Program-made: the position numbers and the translations under genes | Source: Acidobacteriaceae bacterium | GTDB lineage: Bacteria > Acidobacteriota > Terriglobia > Terriglobales > Acidobacteriaceae | Direction of reading: 5' to 3' | Length of the DNA: 22,472 nt | Assembly: GCA_003133425.1 (NCBI GenBank) | Contig: PKXI01000187.1 | Span: 1 to 22,472, forward strand | In this document: positions 6,936-15,179 of the stretch, one piece after another | How positions within the stretch are numbered: position 1 is the first letter of the stretch | Layout: each line of letters begins with the position of its first letter | Notes under the pieces: generated by a model | Database searches by the model: none | Told to the model about the DNA's origin: nothing | Seen by the model: only the letters and a program-made list of their open reading frames with translations

Positions 6936-7445
6936 TCAACCCGCACTTCTCGAATAATCGCCGCTCTTGCCACCCGTTTTTGCTTCGAGCTGCACGTTTC
7001 GGATGACGATCGCCTTGTCGAGCGCCTTGGTCATGTCGTAGACGGTGAGAGCAGCGACGGCAGCGGCAGTGAGCGCTTCCATTTCCACGCCGGTGGGGCC
7101 CGTGGTGGCTGCAGTTGCGGTGATGCTCACGCCTCCCTTTGCAATCTTCGCCTGCACGTCAACATGCGTAAGCGGCAGCGGATGGCACATGGGAATCAGA
7201 TCGGAGGTGCGCTTGGCTGCCTGTATTCCGGCGATTCGCGCCACTTCAAGCGGGTTCCCTTTGGGATTGGCAGGCAATGCCGCCAGCACGGCCGCAGACA
7301 GCTCGATAAAGGCCGAGGCGGTTGCGGAGCGACGAGTAGATTGCTTGGCGCTTACGTCCACCATTGAGGCCTGGCCGGCTTCGTCAAAATGCGAAAGACG
7401 TGGATGCGAAGGGCGCGGATTTGAGAGGCGCGAGGATTTGGGCAT
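6936..7445 (-). CDS. moaC: Cyclic pyranopterin monophosphate synthase MoaC
   Basis: MoaC works with MoaA in the first step of molybdenum cofactor synthesis, converting the MoaA product (3',8-cyclo-GTP) to cyclic pyranopterin monophosphate. The 169-residue sequence carries the family signature throughout: LSHFDEAGQASMVDVSAK, AGIQAAKRTSDLIPMCHPLP followed by LTHVDV, TGPTGVEMEALTAAAVAALT, YDMTKALDKA and the terminal EAKTGGKSGDY. The conserved His/Lys/Asp residues are present. About 16 residues precede the usual start of homology. It lies 23 bp downstream of moeA on the same strand, so the two probably form one transcript. No moaA, moaD/E or mobA is in the window. Confidence 0.97.
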   Translation of the reverse strand: MPKSSRLSNPRPSHPRLSHFDEAGQASMVDVSAKQSTRRSATASAFIELSAAVLAALPANPKGNPLEVARIAGIQAAKRTSDLIPMCHPLPLTHVDVQAKIAKGGVSITATAATTGPTGVEMEALTAAAVAALTVYDMTKALDKAIVIRNVQLEAKTGGKSGDYSRSAG

Positions 7446-7468
7446 TGTATTCCTCAGGGATGTGTTCC

Positions 7469-8779
7469 TCAGTAAAGCAATATGCGGACAATTGCGCCCG
7501 GCTCAGAGTGATTAGACTGCTCGGGCAGAACCACAAAGCAGTTTGAGCGGGCCATCGCAGCCATATCTCCAGAACCTTGCCATGGAACAAGCGCCACCTC
7601 CGGCAACTCGCCATCGACTCCGAACGTACACTTTGCGGGCAAGAAGCGCGTGAGGCCGGCCTTTAAATGCTTCTCGGTTCCCTGGGCGAGACGTGCGAGC
7701 GCAAAGCGCGGGCCGGGTTCAAAACTTCCAGCAAGTGCAGCCAGCACCGGCGCCGCGAAGAGCAAAAACGTAACTGCCGAAGAAACCGGATTGCCGGGCA
7801 GCCCAAAGAGTGGCAGCGAGTGCACCGCGATGGGCGGCCGCCACGCTGCGCTGGCTGCTGCGGGGCCCATTGCATTGCCGGCGGCGTTGCGGTGCCTGGG
7901 CATCTCCCCGAAGACCAGCGGCTTGCCGGGCTGAATCCGCACGCCGGTGAAATGGAACTGAGTGCCGGCTCGCGCCAGGGCTGGCTCAACAAGGTCGAAT
8001 TTGCCCGCGGAAACGCCCCCGGTGATTAGCAGCAGGTCTGCTTCCATGGCCTGGGAGAGCGAGGTGTCGAGAGCCCGCGCATCGTCTGACGCGTTGGGCA
8101 GAAGCCACGGCTCACCGCCCGCCGCAACCACCATCGCCGCCAGCATAGGGCCGTTTGAATTGCGAATCTGGCCGGGGGCCGGTATAGACTTTACCGGCAC
8201 AATTTCGTCACCGGTGGTAAGAATGGCCACGCGCGGACGGGCGAACACCTCAAGGGCAGCGTGGCCGCAGGCCGCTGCCAGCGCCACCTGCGCGGCCGCA
8301 ATCGCTGTTCCGGCGGGGAGTAACTCATCTCCCTTGCGCGCCTGCGCCCCCATGGCCACGATGTTTTCGCCCGCGGCAATGTTGCGCTTTGGCTCGAGCT
8401 TCACATGACCGTTGGATGTCTCGACATGTTCGAGCATAACTACGGCATCGGCACCCGGGGGAACGGGAGCGCCGGTCATGATCTCCCACGCAGAGCCGGG
8501 CGGCAACTCGCCGGCAGGCGCCTCGCCTGCGCGTGTGATACCGGCAATAGCGAGGGGAATGTGCGCCGAGGCTTCCACCGCCCGGCAGGCAAAGCCATCG
8601 CGGGCCGAGCGGGAAAAGGGCGGCTGATCGCGATCGGCGCATAGGGGCCGCGCAAGCACACGTCCCGGCGCGCGGCCAAGTTCCACGCGCTCGACGACGG
8701 GCCGGAGCCGGCCCAGTTGGGCGGCGTATGCGGCAACCAGCGCCGCGGCTTCGTCGTAACTGGGCGGAGGAGAACTCAT
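7469..8779 (-). CDS. moeA: Molybdopterin molybdenumtransferase MoeA
   Basis: MoeA inserts molybdate into adenylylated molybdopterin in the last step of basic Mo-cofactor assembly. With the ATG at 8779 the product is 436 residues, near the family's usual length. The 35 upstream in-frame residues (to 8884) run into a terminator hairpin and are discarded. Recognisable parts are the N-terminal domain (SYDEAAALVAAYAAQLG; DRDQPPFSRSARDGFA), the TGAPVPPGADAVVMLEH linker, and the MogA-like domain with ILTTGDEIVPV, PGQIRNSNGPMLAAM, ITGGVSAGKFD, KPLVFG and GLPGNPVSS. Last is the C-terminal domain ending GSGDMAAMARSNCFVVLPEQ. No strong ribosome binding site precedes the chosen start. MoaC follows 23 bp downstream. 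Confidence 0.96.
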   Translation of the reverse strand: MSSPPPSYDEAAALVAAYAAQLGRLRPVVERVELGRAPGRVLARPLCADRDQPPFSRSARDGFACRAVEASAHIPLAIAGITRAGEAPAGELPPGSAWEIMTGAPVPPGADAVVMLEHVETSNGHVKLEPKRNIAAGENIVAMGAQARKGDELLPAGTAIAAAQVALAAACGHAALEVFARPRVAILTTGDEIVPVKSIPAPGQIRNSNGPMLAAMVVAAGGEPWLLPNASDDARALDTSLSQAMEADLLLITGGVSAGKFDLVEPALARAGTQFHFTGVRIQPGKPLVFGEMPRHRNAAGNAMGPAAASAAWRPPIAVHSLPLFGLPGNPVSSAVTFLLFAAPVLAALAGSFEPGPRFALARLAQGTEKHLKAGLTRFLPAKCTFGVDGELPEVALVPWQGSGDMAAMARSNCFVVLPEQSNHSEPGAIVRILLY

Positions 8780-8848
8780 GCAATGGATTGTAGAGGTTTT
8801 GGGAGGACGAGAGTATTTTTGACGCCACATGAGTAAGCCAGGAAATGC

Positions 8849-8883
8849 TGAAAGGCGCGTCCGGTAGCCGGACGCGCCTTTCA
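8849..8883 (-). terminator. Long-stem terminator after the TPR gene
   Basis: A 16-bp perfect stem (8849-8864 with 8868-8883) and a TAG triloop lie 26 bp beyond the stop of the leftward TPR gene and before moeA. The stem has GAAAGG/CCTTTC at its base and a GC-rich top. There is no clean T-run outside the stem, so termination strength is uncertain. The near-perfect symmetry could stop transcription from either side. Confidence 0.65.
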
Positions 8884-8908
8884 AGAGAGAACCGAGTAAA
8901 ACAGGTTG

Positions 8909-10099
8909 CTACTTCGATTTGGGAGCCTTGTAGTTGGAGGTGACCTTCTCTCCGGCCTGATCCAGAATCCCCTTGACCTCTATAGCGTAGGGGCCGGTGG
9001 GAGCCAGCGCCAAGTACCTCTGGTAAGCCTCAGTGCAATCGGGAGGAAGAACGATCCGATTGGTCTTGGGGTCGATGGTGGCGGCCTGGATAAGCCCCTG
9101 GCCCTTGATGTAGTAGAGGATTGGCTGATTCGGATCGACTGCGAGAGCCGCATCGGCCGCCTTCACCTGAGCGTCTGAGTTCTTCTCCTGGAAGAAGATG
9201 ACGGCCTCATTCCGCAGATGGAAAGCAGCCCTTGTAGGATCGGCCTTGGCGGCGTCGTTAAAGGCTGCGTTCGCCTCGGGAACCTTGCCCTGCCGCGCGT
9301 AAACCTCGCCCAAACCAGCGTCGGCCACGCCGATTACTTCCGGCTTCGCCTTCTTGGACGCGGACTCAAGTGCAAGAGCCTTCTTGTAGTTGGTTTCCGC
9401 TTCGTCGTACTTCTTCAGGCCAACATCCGCGCGCGCCAGGTTCGTCCAAAGGATTGACTGGTCAGGCATGAGCCCGGTGTCTTTCGTCATCAGGGTATCG
9501 ATCTCGGTGTATTTCGCGCTCCTGATCTCTGTTGCCTTGGCTTCTACCGCTTCTCGTGCACCTGTTGCTCCCAGTTCCTGGGTTGCCTCTGCGCGAGCGT
9601 TCTCGGCGTCCTTGATGTCCTGGTTCACGAGCCTCAGGTCGGCATTCAGGTTATTGATAACCTGGTTGGCCTTGATGGCTTCCGCATTCTGCTTCTTGAT
9701 ATCCTCAAGGGCCTTCTTCTGGTCAGCCGGCATCTTATCGACGAATTCCGCGCGCGACATGTCGATGTCCTGGACAATATCCTGGCCTTCAACAATCTTC
9801 ACGCCCCTGTACATGTCGACCATTTTGCCGGGAGGTGTGTCGGCCGCGCGGTAAATAGCGGAATAGGTACCAGGTGCCGCCTCGCCGGTATAGTTGCCGT
9901 CCGCGGCTACCGTGAAAGTGAACTTCAAGGTTGCGCCACCGTCTGTGGAAAGGCTGACCGTGCCGGCGCCCTGTGGCTCACCAGTGGGATTGGTCACGTG
10001 ACCATGGATTTTACCCGTGGTTCCAGCGGGGGCTTGTGCCAACGCGGGCAAGAGGGCGAAGGCCAGCAGGCCCAGCCAAAGTGAGAAATTGCGCTTCAT
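8909..10099 (-). CDS. Secreted tetratricopeptide-repeat protein
   Basis: A 396-residue exported protein. The start at 10099 gives MKRNFSLWLGLLAFALLPAL as signal peptide and has AAGGAGAAG just upstream; the frame's outer start at 10129 lacks these. After the signal comes a beta-sandwich-like segment of about 75 residues (GKIHGHVTNPTGEPQGAGTV to GVKIVEGQDIVQDIDMS), resembling a carboxypeptidase-regulatory/Cna-B-like fold. A charged helical stretch follows (ADQKKALEDIKKQNAEAIKA and on), likely coiled coil. TPR-like helical pairs then run to about residue 370: ILWTNLARADVGLKKYDEAE, AGLGEVYARQGKVPEANAAF and the segment starting AAFHLRNEAVIF. TPRs imply a scaffolding role in the periplasm or at the outer membrane. 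The partner is unknown. It is a single gene closed by a terminator. Confidence 0.8.
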   Translation of the reverse strand: MKRNFSLWLGLLAFALLPALAQAPAGTTGKIHGHVTNPTGEPQGAGTVSLSTDGGATLKFTFTVAADGNYTGEAAPGTYSAIYRAADTPPGKMVDMYRGVKIVEGQDIVQDIDMSRAEFVDKMPADQKKALEDIKKQNAEAIKANQVINNLNADLRLVNQDIKDAENARAEATQELGATGAREAVEAKATEIRSAKYTEIDTLMTKDTGLMPDQSILWTNLARADVGLKKYDEAETNYKKALALESASKKAKPEVIGVADAGLGEVYARQGKVPEANAAFNDAAKADPTRAAFHLRNEAVIFFQEKNSDAQVKAADAALAVDPNQPILYYIKGQGLIQAATIDPKTNRIVLPPDCTEAYQRYLALAPTGPYAIEVKGILDQAGEKVTSNYKAPKSK

Positions 10100-10576
10100 G
10101 TTCTTCTCCTTGGGAGCTGCGCGAAACATTCTGCCCGCGCGCTCATAAAATCGTATGTGTTAACACGCCCCGAAGAGCGCCAATGCTTCATCTCCAACAA
10201 GTGCGCACTTGCGAACTCTTGCTTCGCAGCGCATATCCGCCACAAAACCCACAAAGCCCCGATCTTCCGGTTAATTCTGCGGCCCGAGCCTGTGCGGCTT
10301 GAAAACGGGACGCGCAGCTTTGGATTTCTTGGCAGAACCAAAGTTAAATCCAATCGCACACCCTACACAAGGGGGCACGAAACGAAGTGCGAGTCCAAAC
10401 GTGCCTGGAGCCCCTCACCCACACTTTATCGAGTTGACGCTTGAGGCCAGCCCAAGGTTGCATTGTTACAGCCGCCTGGACTCCTTCTCAGACTCGGACG
10501 GTCAACCTCAACGTACTATGGTAGTGCGTCGGGGCGGCCGCTGCGTGTGGCCTGTATCACACTCTAAAATAGAACT
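10100..10576. other. Long intergenic region between divergent genes
   Basis: About 477 bp separate the TPR gene and the acetyltransferase gene. The left part carries the TPR gene's AAGGAGAAG site and a perfect GTGTTAACAC palindrome at 10157-10166 that could be an operator. The right end holds TAAAAT (10565-10570) just before the GNAT start. I see no protein-coding frame with a ribosome binding site or family motifs in between. Confidence 0.5.
10565..10570 (+). promoter_or_regulatory. Possible -10 box for a leaderless GNAT/trmFO transcript
   Basis: TAAAAT ends 6 nt before the ATG at 10577, so transcription would begin about at the start codon. No Shine-Dalgarno sequence is present upstream. 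No good -35 is seen at the expected distance, which keeps this tentative. Confidence 0.3.
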
Positions 10577-11086
10577 ATGACAACAACGATCAGAACGGCG
10601 ACCGAGGCGGATGTCCCGCAGATTCTGGCCTTCATTCGAGCGCTGGCCGTCTACGAGCGGGCACCGGATGCCGTAACCGCGACCGAGGCGGGCCTGCTGC
10701 GCGACGGATTCGGGCCCAACCCTATCTATTTCTGCCTCATCGCCGACCATGACGGCCGACCGGCAGGCTTTGCCCTCTACTTTTTCAATTATTCAACCTG
10801 GAAGGGACGGCCGGGGATCTACCTCGAGGATCTGTTCGTCCAGCCGGATTTTCGCGGCCTGGGCATCGGCAAGGCGCTGCTACGGCAAGTGGCCGCCATT
10901 GCCGTCCAAAAGGGCTGCCCGCGCCTGCAGTGGGAGGTTCTGGACTGGAATACACCGGCCATCGACTTCTATCGAGCCATGGGAGCCGAATTCCTGGATG
11001 AATGGCGCAATGTGCGCGTCTCCGGCGAGGCACTCCAGGAGTTGGCCAGGGTCACTGCTGAAGCGCAGACGGAGTCCGCAAAGTGA
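10577..11086 (+). CDS. GNAT-family N-acetyltransferase
   Basis: A 169-residue acetyl-CoA-dependent acetyltransferase. It opens with the usual strand-helix (TIRTATEADVPQILAFIRAL). The core GFALYFFNYSTWKGRPGIYL leads to DLFVQPDFRGLGIGKALL, the acetyl-CoA pyrophosphate-binding loop (motif A), followed by LQWEVLDWNTPAIDFYRAMG, the motif B region. The FNYSTW and LEDLFVQPDFRG wording is close to diamine/spermidine acetyltransferase-like GNATs, so a small amine substrate is possible. Substrate cannot be assigned from sequence. Its TGA overlaps the GTG of trmFO (GTGA), implying translational coupling. The ATG has no ribosome binding site. Confidence 0.93.
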   Translation: MTTTIRTATEADVPQILAFIRALAVYERAPDAVTATEAGLLRDGFGPNPIYFCLIADHDGRPAGFALYFFNYSTWKGRPGIYLEDLFVQPDFRGLGIGKALLRQVAAIAVQKGCPRLQWEVLDWNTPAIDFYRAMGAEFLDEWRNVRVSGEALQELARVTAEAQTESAK

Positions 11087-12447
11087 AGATTCGTGTAATT
11101 GGCGGCGGCCTTGCCGGCCCTGAAGCTGCGCTCACCGCTGCTCGAAACGGCTGCGAAGTTGATCTGTACGAGATGCGCGCAATGGTCGAGGGAAAACCTC
11201 GCCTGACACCGGCCCATCAGACAACTGACTTCGGCGAACTGGTGTGCTCCAACTCGCTCAAAAGCGAGTCGCCCAACACGGCACCGTGGTTGCTCAAGCA
11301 GGAGATGCGGCGCGCCGGATCAGCCCTGCTGTGCATCGCAGACCAGACGACCGTCCCCGCCGGCCATGCGCTGGCCGTGGATCGCGTCGAGTTTTCCCGG
11401 CTCATCTCCGATGCCATCGCAGCTGAGCCCAATATTCGAGTCATCCGCGAGGAAGTCACAAACCTCGAACCCGACACGTTGTACGCGCTCACGATTCTCG
11501 CCACCGGACCGCTGACTTCCGATGCGCTCGGTCGCGAGATCGAGAGGCTTACCGGCTCCGGCCACCTGGCGTTCTACGACTCCATCTCGCCCATCGTTGA
11601 TGCGGAGTCCATCGACATGAATCGCGTCTACATGGCGGCGCGCTGGGACAAGGGCACCGCCGACTACATCAACTGCCCCATGGACCGCGAGGAGTTCGAC
11701 CGATTTCTCGATGCGCTGCTGGCTGCCGAAGCTGCAGAAGCTAAAGAATGGGAGAAGCTCGATTACTTTGAAAGCTGCCTGCCCATCGAGGTACTGGCTC
11801 GCCGCGGCCGCGACACGCTGCGCTTTGGCCCCATGAAGCCCGTTGGCCTGCGCGACCCGCGCACTGGCAAGACGCCATGGGCTGTAGTGCAACTGCGCAA
11901 AGAAAATCTCCGCGCCGACAGTTACAACCTGGTCGGCTTCCAGAATCACTTGAAGTTCGGCGAGCAGGCCCGCGTGCTGCGTCTGATCCCCGGCCTCGAG
12001 AGCGCGCGCTTCCTCCGCTTCGGCCAGATCCACCGCAACACCTACATCTGCGCGCCGGTCTTGCTGGATGAAAACCTGCGCCTCAAAAAGCAGCCGGACA
12101 TTTTGTTTGCAGGTCAACTATCGGGCGTCGAAGGCTACACCGAATCGATTGCCACGGGAATGCTGGCGGGGATCTATGCGGCTGGCATGGCGCGCGGTGA
12201 AGAGCCTGCGCCCGTTCCGCGCGCTACTGCTCTCGGCTCGCTGGTTCACTACATCACGCATGCCGACCCGAATGACTTTCAACCCGCGAACATCACCTTC
12301 GACTTGCTTGAGCCGCTCGAAGAAGAGCTACGCAAGAAAGTCCGCGACAAGAAGGAGCGGCATCGGATCGTGTGCGAGCGATCGCTGGCAGCGTTCGATG
12401 CCTGGTGGGGTGCCATTCCGCGGCCGGCAATGGAACTTCGCGCTTAG
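11083..12447 (+). CDS. trmFO: tRNA (uracil-54-C5)-methyltransferase TrmFO, folate/FAD dependent
   Basis: TrmFO makes ribothymidine at position 54 of the tRNA T-loop, using methylenetetrahydrofolate as carbon donor and FADH2 as reductant. The 454-residue product starts with a GTG inside the GTGA overlap. It has the N-terminal FAD-binding glycine motif VIGGGLAGPEAALTAARNGC with DLYEMR after it, the family's HQTTDFGELVCSNSLKS containing the conserved Cys, and ATGPLTSDALGREIERLTG. Further on are GPMKPVGLRDPRTGKTPWAV, QNHLKFGEQARVLRLIPGLE, the HRNTYICAP segment, and GQLSGVEGYTESIATGMLAG. Length and motif order match the family well. It is cytoplasmic and co-transcribed with the GNAT gene. Confidence 0.97.
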   Translation: MKIRVIGGGLAGPEAALTAARNGCEVDLYEMRAMVEGKPRLTPAHQTTDFGELVCSNSLKSESPNTAPWLLKQEMRRAGSALLCIADQTTVPAGHALAVDRVEFSRLISDAIAAEPNIRVIREEVTNLEPDTLYALTILATGPLTSDALGREIERLTGSGHLAFYDSISPIVDAESIDMNRVYMAARWDKGTADYINCPMDREEFDRFLDALLAAEAAEAKEWEKLDYFESCLPIEVLARRGRDTLRFGPMKPVGLRDPRTGKTPWAVVQLRKENLRADSYNLVGFQNHLKFGEQARVLRLIPGLESARFLRFGQIHRNTYICAPVLLDENLRLKKQPDILFAGQLSGVEGYTESIATGMLAGIYAAGMARGEEPAPVPRATALGSLVHYITHADPNDFQPANITFDLLEPLEEELRKKVRDKKERHRIVCERSLAAFDAWWGAIPRPAMELRA

Positions 12448-12496
12448 ATCTTACGTAGTTCCGTGGTACGCTGTGCCTACTCCGGAAAGGTCTTCT

Positions 12497-13525
12497 ATGC
12501 GCGCCATCTCTGCCGCCGATGCCGTTTCACTTGCCATTCAACGAACCAGAGAGTTCCTCTTCAGGCCGTTCACCTGGGGAACCTACCTGAAGCTCGGGCT
12601 GGTCGCAATCATCACGGAAGGGCTCGGGAGCAACCTCAACTCCTCGTCGCACCGTAACGCTCCTTCAGGACATGGGCCGATGATCCATTCGCCGTTCGAC
12701 ATCCCGCCGGGATGGGTTGCGGCGATTGTGGCGGCCGTGCTGCTCGGGATTGTTGTGTCGATCTTTGTCTTTTATCTGATCACGAGACTGCGATTCGCAT
12801 ACTTCCATTGCCTGATCCACAACACGAAGGAGATTCGGCCTGGCTGGTGGATCTATCGGACGCAGGCGATGCGCTTTTTCTGGCTGAACCTGGCAGTGGG
12901 TTTCTGTTTTCTGCTGGTGGTGGTGCTGCTCGCGATTCCGTTCGCGACAGGATTCTGGCGTTTGTTTCAAGAGACTCGAAACGGAGGCCATCTCGATGTC
13001 GGGTTGCTGCTTTCTCTTGTTTTGCCGCTGATTCCGATCATTCTTCTGCTTGCGCTGGCCGGGGTTTTGACCAACCTGCTTTTGCGCGATTGCATGCTGC
13101 CGCATATCGCGCTCGATGACGCTTCGGCCAGCGAAGCATGGAGCCAGGCGTGGGCTCGCATCATGGCAGAAAAAAGGCAGTTTCTTGTTTACGCCCTGCT
13201 CCGTGTCGCGCTGCCGATCGTGGCGGCTATAGGCTTGTTCGTTTTGCTTATGATCCCAGGGCTCATGCTGGCTGGTTCGCTCGCGGCGATCGAATTCGGC
13301 ATTCACTCAACCTTCGCGGATGCAACAGGCGGCTCCGCGCTTGTTGGCACCCTTCTCGAGGTCTTCTTCGGTGTGCTTGCCTTTGGCTTCGCGCTGCTGG
13401 CCGGAATCTGCCTCGGAGGGCCTCTGAGCACCGGGATACGCGAGTATGCGCTGATCTTCTATGGCGGGCGATATAAGGAGTTGGGAGACGCACTTTACCC
13501 GCCTACGCCGCCTGCAATCGTTTAG
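12497..13525 (+). CDS. Multi-pass membrane protein of unknown function
   Basis: The frame is open from 12068, but that part is antiparallel-free overlap with trmFO in another frame. The ATG at 12497 has GGAAAGG 6 nt before it and gives a coherent 342-residue protein. The N-terminus (SAADAVSLAIQRTREFLFRP) is amphipathic. Then come about six hydrophobic segments, including WVAAIVAAVLLGIVVSIFVF, FFWLNLAVGFCFLLVVVLLA, GLLLSLVLPLIPIILLLALA, LPIVAAIGLFVLLMIPGLML and GVLAFGFALLAGICLGG. A soluble loop with DCMLPHIALDDASASEAWSQ is predicted between them. This layout resembles membrane proteins of the DUF4013/glycerophosphodiesterase-membrane-domain type, but I cannot assign a family. It lies 49 bp after trmFO. 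Confidence 0.75.
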   Translation: MRAISAADAVSLAIQRTREFLFRPFTWGTYLKLGLVAIITEGLGSNLNSSSHRNAPSGHGPMIHSPFDIPPGWVAAIVAAVLLGIVVSIFVFYLITRLRFAYFHCLIHNTKEIRPGWWIYRTQAMRFFWLNLAVGFCFLLVVVLLAIPFATGFWRLFQETRNGGHLDVGLLLSLVLPLIPIILLLALAGVLTNLLLRDCMLPHIALDDASASEAWSQAWARIMAEKRQFLVYALLRVALPIVAAIGLFVLLMIPGLMLAGSLAAIEFGIHSTFADATGGSALVGTLLEVFFGVLAFGFALLAGICLGGPLSTGIREYALIFYGGRYKELGDALYPPTPPAIV

Positions 13526-13689
13526 AGGCCGTCGGGGTTGCCGGGCCCACGGTTTCCTATAGCCGCAATGCTGGAGCCTCGATCCACTTCACCGTCTTCG
13601 GTGAGCTGGGTCTTGCCCTCCGAACGAATACGAATTGAATTGCGAACCTGACAATTCCTGCGGTATGCTCCTGTCGCCGGGAAAGCAAG

Positions 13690-14451
13690 ATGAAAACGGC
13701 GGTGATTCGACCCTATCGATGGCTTGCGCAGTATTACGATGAGCTCTTTTCGTCTTTCCGTTCGCCGATAGACTCGGCTCGTGAGCGCATACTCTGCCGC
13801 ATCCTGCCCAATGTTGAAACCGCTTGCGATCTCGCCTGCGGTACGGGAACGACTGCGCTGGCCTTGGCCCGCAAGGGCCTCCGGACCTATGCAGTCGATC
13901 TGTCTCCGCAGATGTGCCGACTTACGCTCGAGAAGGCTAATCGCGCGCGCATGAACGTACGTGTGCTTCGCGCCGATATGCGGAGTTTCCGCCTTCCGGA
14001 GCCAGTTGACTTAATTACATGCGAATGCGATGCGCTCAATCACGTTCCACGCAAGGCAGACCTGCGAAGAGTCGCTAAGGCAGTGGGACGAGCGTTGCGC
14101 CCGGGCGGCTACTTCTTCTTCGATGTAAACAACTCACCGGGATTTGAAAGATATTGGTCTGGCACGGTCTGGTTTGAAAAGCCGGGCATGGTGACCGTGA
14201 TGCGCAATGGAAATGACCGGCGGACCGATAGGGCCTGGAGTGATGTCGAGTGGTTCATTCGGGATGGGAGTTGCTGGCGACGCCGTCACGAACGCGTGGA
14301 AGAGGTGTGCTGGAGTTCTGACGAGATTCACCGCGCTTTTGAGGAAGCAGGTTTTGACCGGCTGCGTGCCTGGGATGCCGCTCCCTTCTTCAAAAGCAAT
14401 CCGATGATCGTTCGCGGTTGCCGCACACTCTACCTTGCACGCAAAGCTTGA
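13690..14451 (+). CDS. Class I SAM-dependent methyltransferase
   Basis: A 253-residue soluble methyltransferase with a Rossmann core. Motif I is ACDLACGTGTTALALA at about residues 44-59. The acidic residue ending strand 2 is in YAVDLSPQM, a third element is RADMRSFRLPEPVDLITCEC, and the ALRPGGYFFFDVNN motif follows. The C-terminal half (SDVEWFIRDGSCWRRRHERV; FEEAGFDRLRAWDAAPFF) is the small-molecule type seen in Methyltransf_25 proteins. The substrate is unknown. The start is preceded by a GGGAAAGCAAG purine stretch. It follows a 164-bp gap that holds a 6-bp-stem hairpin (13589-13604), which may end the preceding transcript. Confidence 0.88.
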   Translation: MKTAVIRPYRWLAQYYDELFSSFRSPIDSARERILCRILPNVETACDLACGTGTTALALARKGLRTYAVDLSPQMCRLTLEKANRARMNVRVLRADMRSFRLPEPVDLITCECDALNHVPRKADLRRVAKAVGRALRPGGYFFFDVNNSPGFERYWSGTVWFEKPGMVTVMRNGNDRRTDRAWSDVEWFIRDGSCWRRRHERVEEVCWSSDEIHRAFEEAGFDRLRAWDAAPFFKSNPMIVRGCRTLYLARKA

Positions 14452-14537
14452 GGCTGAGGGCTGGGTGCCCAGTCGCGTCGCAGGAGCGTAGCTTCCGCAC
14501 AAGCAAGACCTGATATTGTTCTTCCGGAGTTTTCGTA

Positions 14538-15047
14538 ATGTCTACCCAGCGCCACGATCTGATCGTCTCCATCCTGTTCGTCGTCTTCGGCGGACCGGGG
14601 ATCGTACTCGTCTACCTGCCGTTGTGGATTACGCACTTTCGCATTCCCAATGGTGAGCCGCTGTGGCAGATGCTCATTGCTGCCGTATTGATCTTTGCCG
14701 GGCTCGCGCCGGCCCTGGAATCGGTGCGCCGCTTCATCTATGTTGGGAGAGGAACGCTCATCCCTGTTGCTCCTCCAGAGCACCTGGTGGTGAGCGGATT
14801 CTACCGCTACGTGCGCAACCCCATGTACGTTGGCGTCATGGTGGCGCTCACCGGCGAAGCGATTCTCTTCTGGAACCGGGGACTTGTGATCGAAGCGATA
14901 CTGGCCTTCCTCGGCTTCAATCTCTTCATCCGCCTGCATGAGGAGTCTTCCCTCAGCCGCCGCCATCCTGAAGAGTATTCCCACTACAAGCGCAATGTGC
15001 CGCGCTGGGTACCGCGCCTCACGCCCTGGAACGGCGGCGAGGCCTGA
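14538..15047 (+). CDS. Isoprenylcysteine/phospholipid-type membrane methyltransferase
   Basis: A 169-residue integral membrane methyltransferase of the ICMT/PEMT superfamily. Hydrophobic segments are LIVSILFVVFGGPGIVLVYL, LWQMLIAAVLIFAGLAP, MYVGVMVALTGEAILFW and AILAFLGFNLFIRL. The diagnostic SAM-binding stretch is VVSGFYRYVRNPMYVGV, and the conserved acidic LHEESSLSRRHPEEYSHYKR comes near the end, followed by VPRWVPR. Bacterial members modify small lipids or are uncharacterised, and the substrate cannot be read from sequence. A GGAG about 9-12 nt upstream supports the start. It follows the soluble methyltransferase by 86 bp, so they may be co-transcribed. Confidence 0.88.
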   Translation: MSTQRHDLIVSILFVVFGGPGIVLVYLPLWITHFRIPNGEPLWQMLIAAVLIFAGLAPALESVRRFIYVGRGTLIPVAPPEHLVVSGFYRYVRNPMYVGVMVALTGEAILFWNRGLVIEAILAFLGFNLFIRLHEESSLSRRHPEEYSHYKRNVPRWVPRLTPWNGGEA

Positions 15048-15129
15048 GGCCAGGAACCTTTCCCGCTTCCGCAGTGTCAAAGAAGAGAGGATACGCACCG
15101 CCAACCGCGGCACGGCAGGCGTGTAACCT

Positions 15130-15173
15130 TGAAGACGGAGCTTCCTCAAGTAGGAGTGTCCTGAAGACGGAGC
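15130..15173 (+). repeat. Direct repeat TGAAGACGGAGC upstream of a secreted-protein gene
   Basis: Two exact 12-bp copies at 15130-15141 and 15162-15173 are 32 bp apart, about three helical turns. The second contains the GGAG that serves as ribosome binding site for the gene at 15180. The upstream copy could be a second regulator site or simply a duplication. Confidence 0.5.
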
Positions 15174-15179
15174 ACATTC

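Noticed and set aside
10299..10580. 93-codon rightward open frame before the GNAT gene
   Set aside because: No ribosome binding site, no motif, mixed composition, and it ends inside the GNAT start. Better explained as chance in GC-rich DNA.
12068..12496. N-terminal extension of the membrane-protein frame overlapping trmFO
   Set aside because: The 143 extra codons are Arg/Ser-rich and read a second frame of trmFO, which is clearly coding. The ATG at 12497 has a good ribosome binding site and begins a coherent membrane protein.
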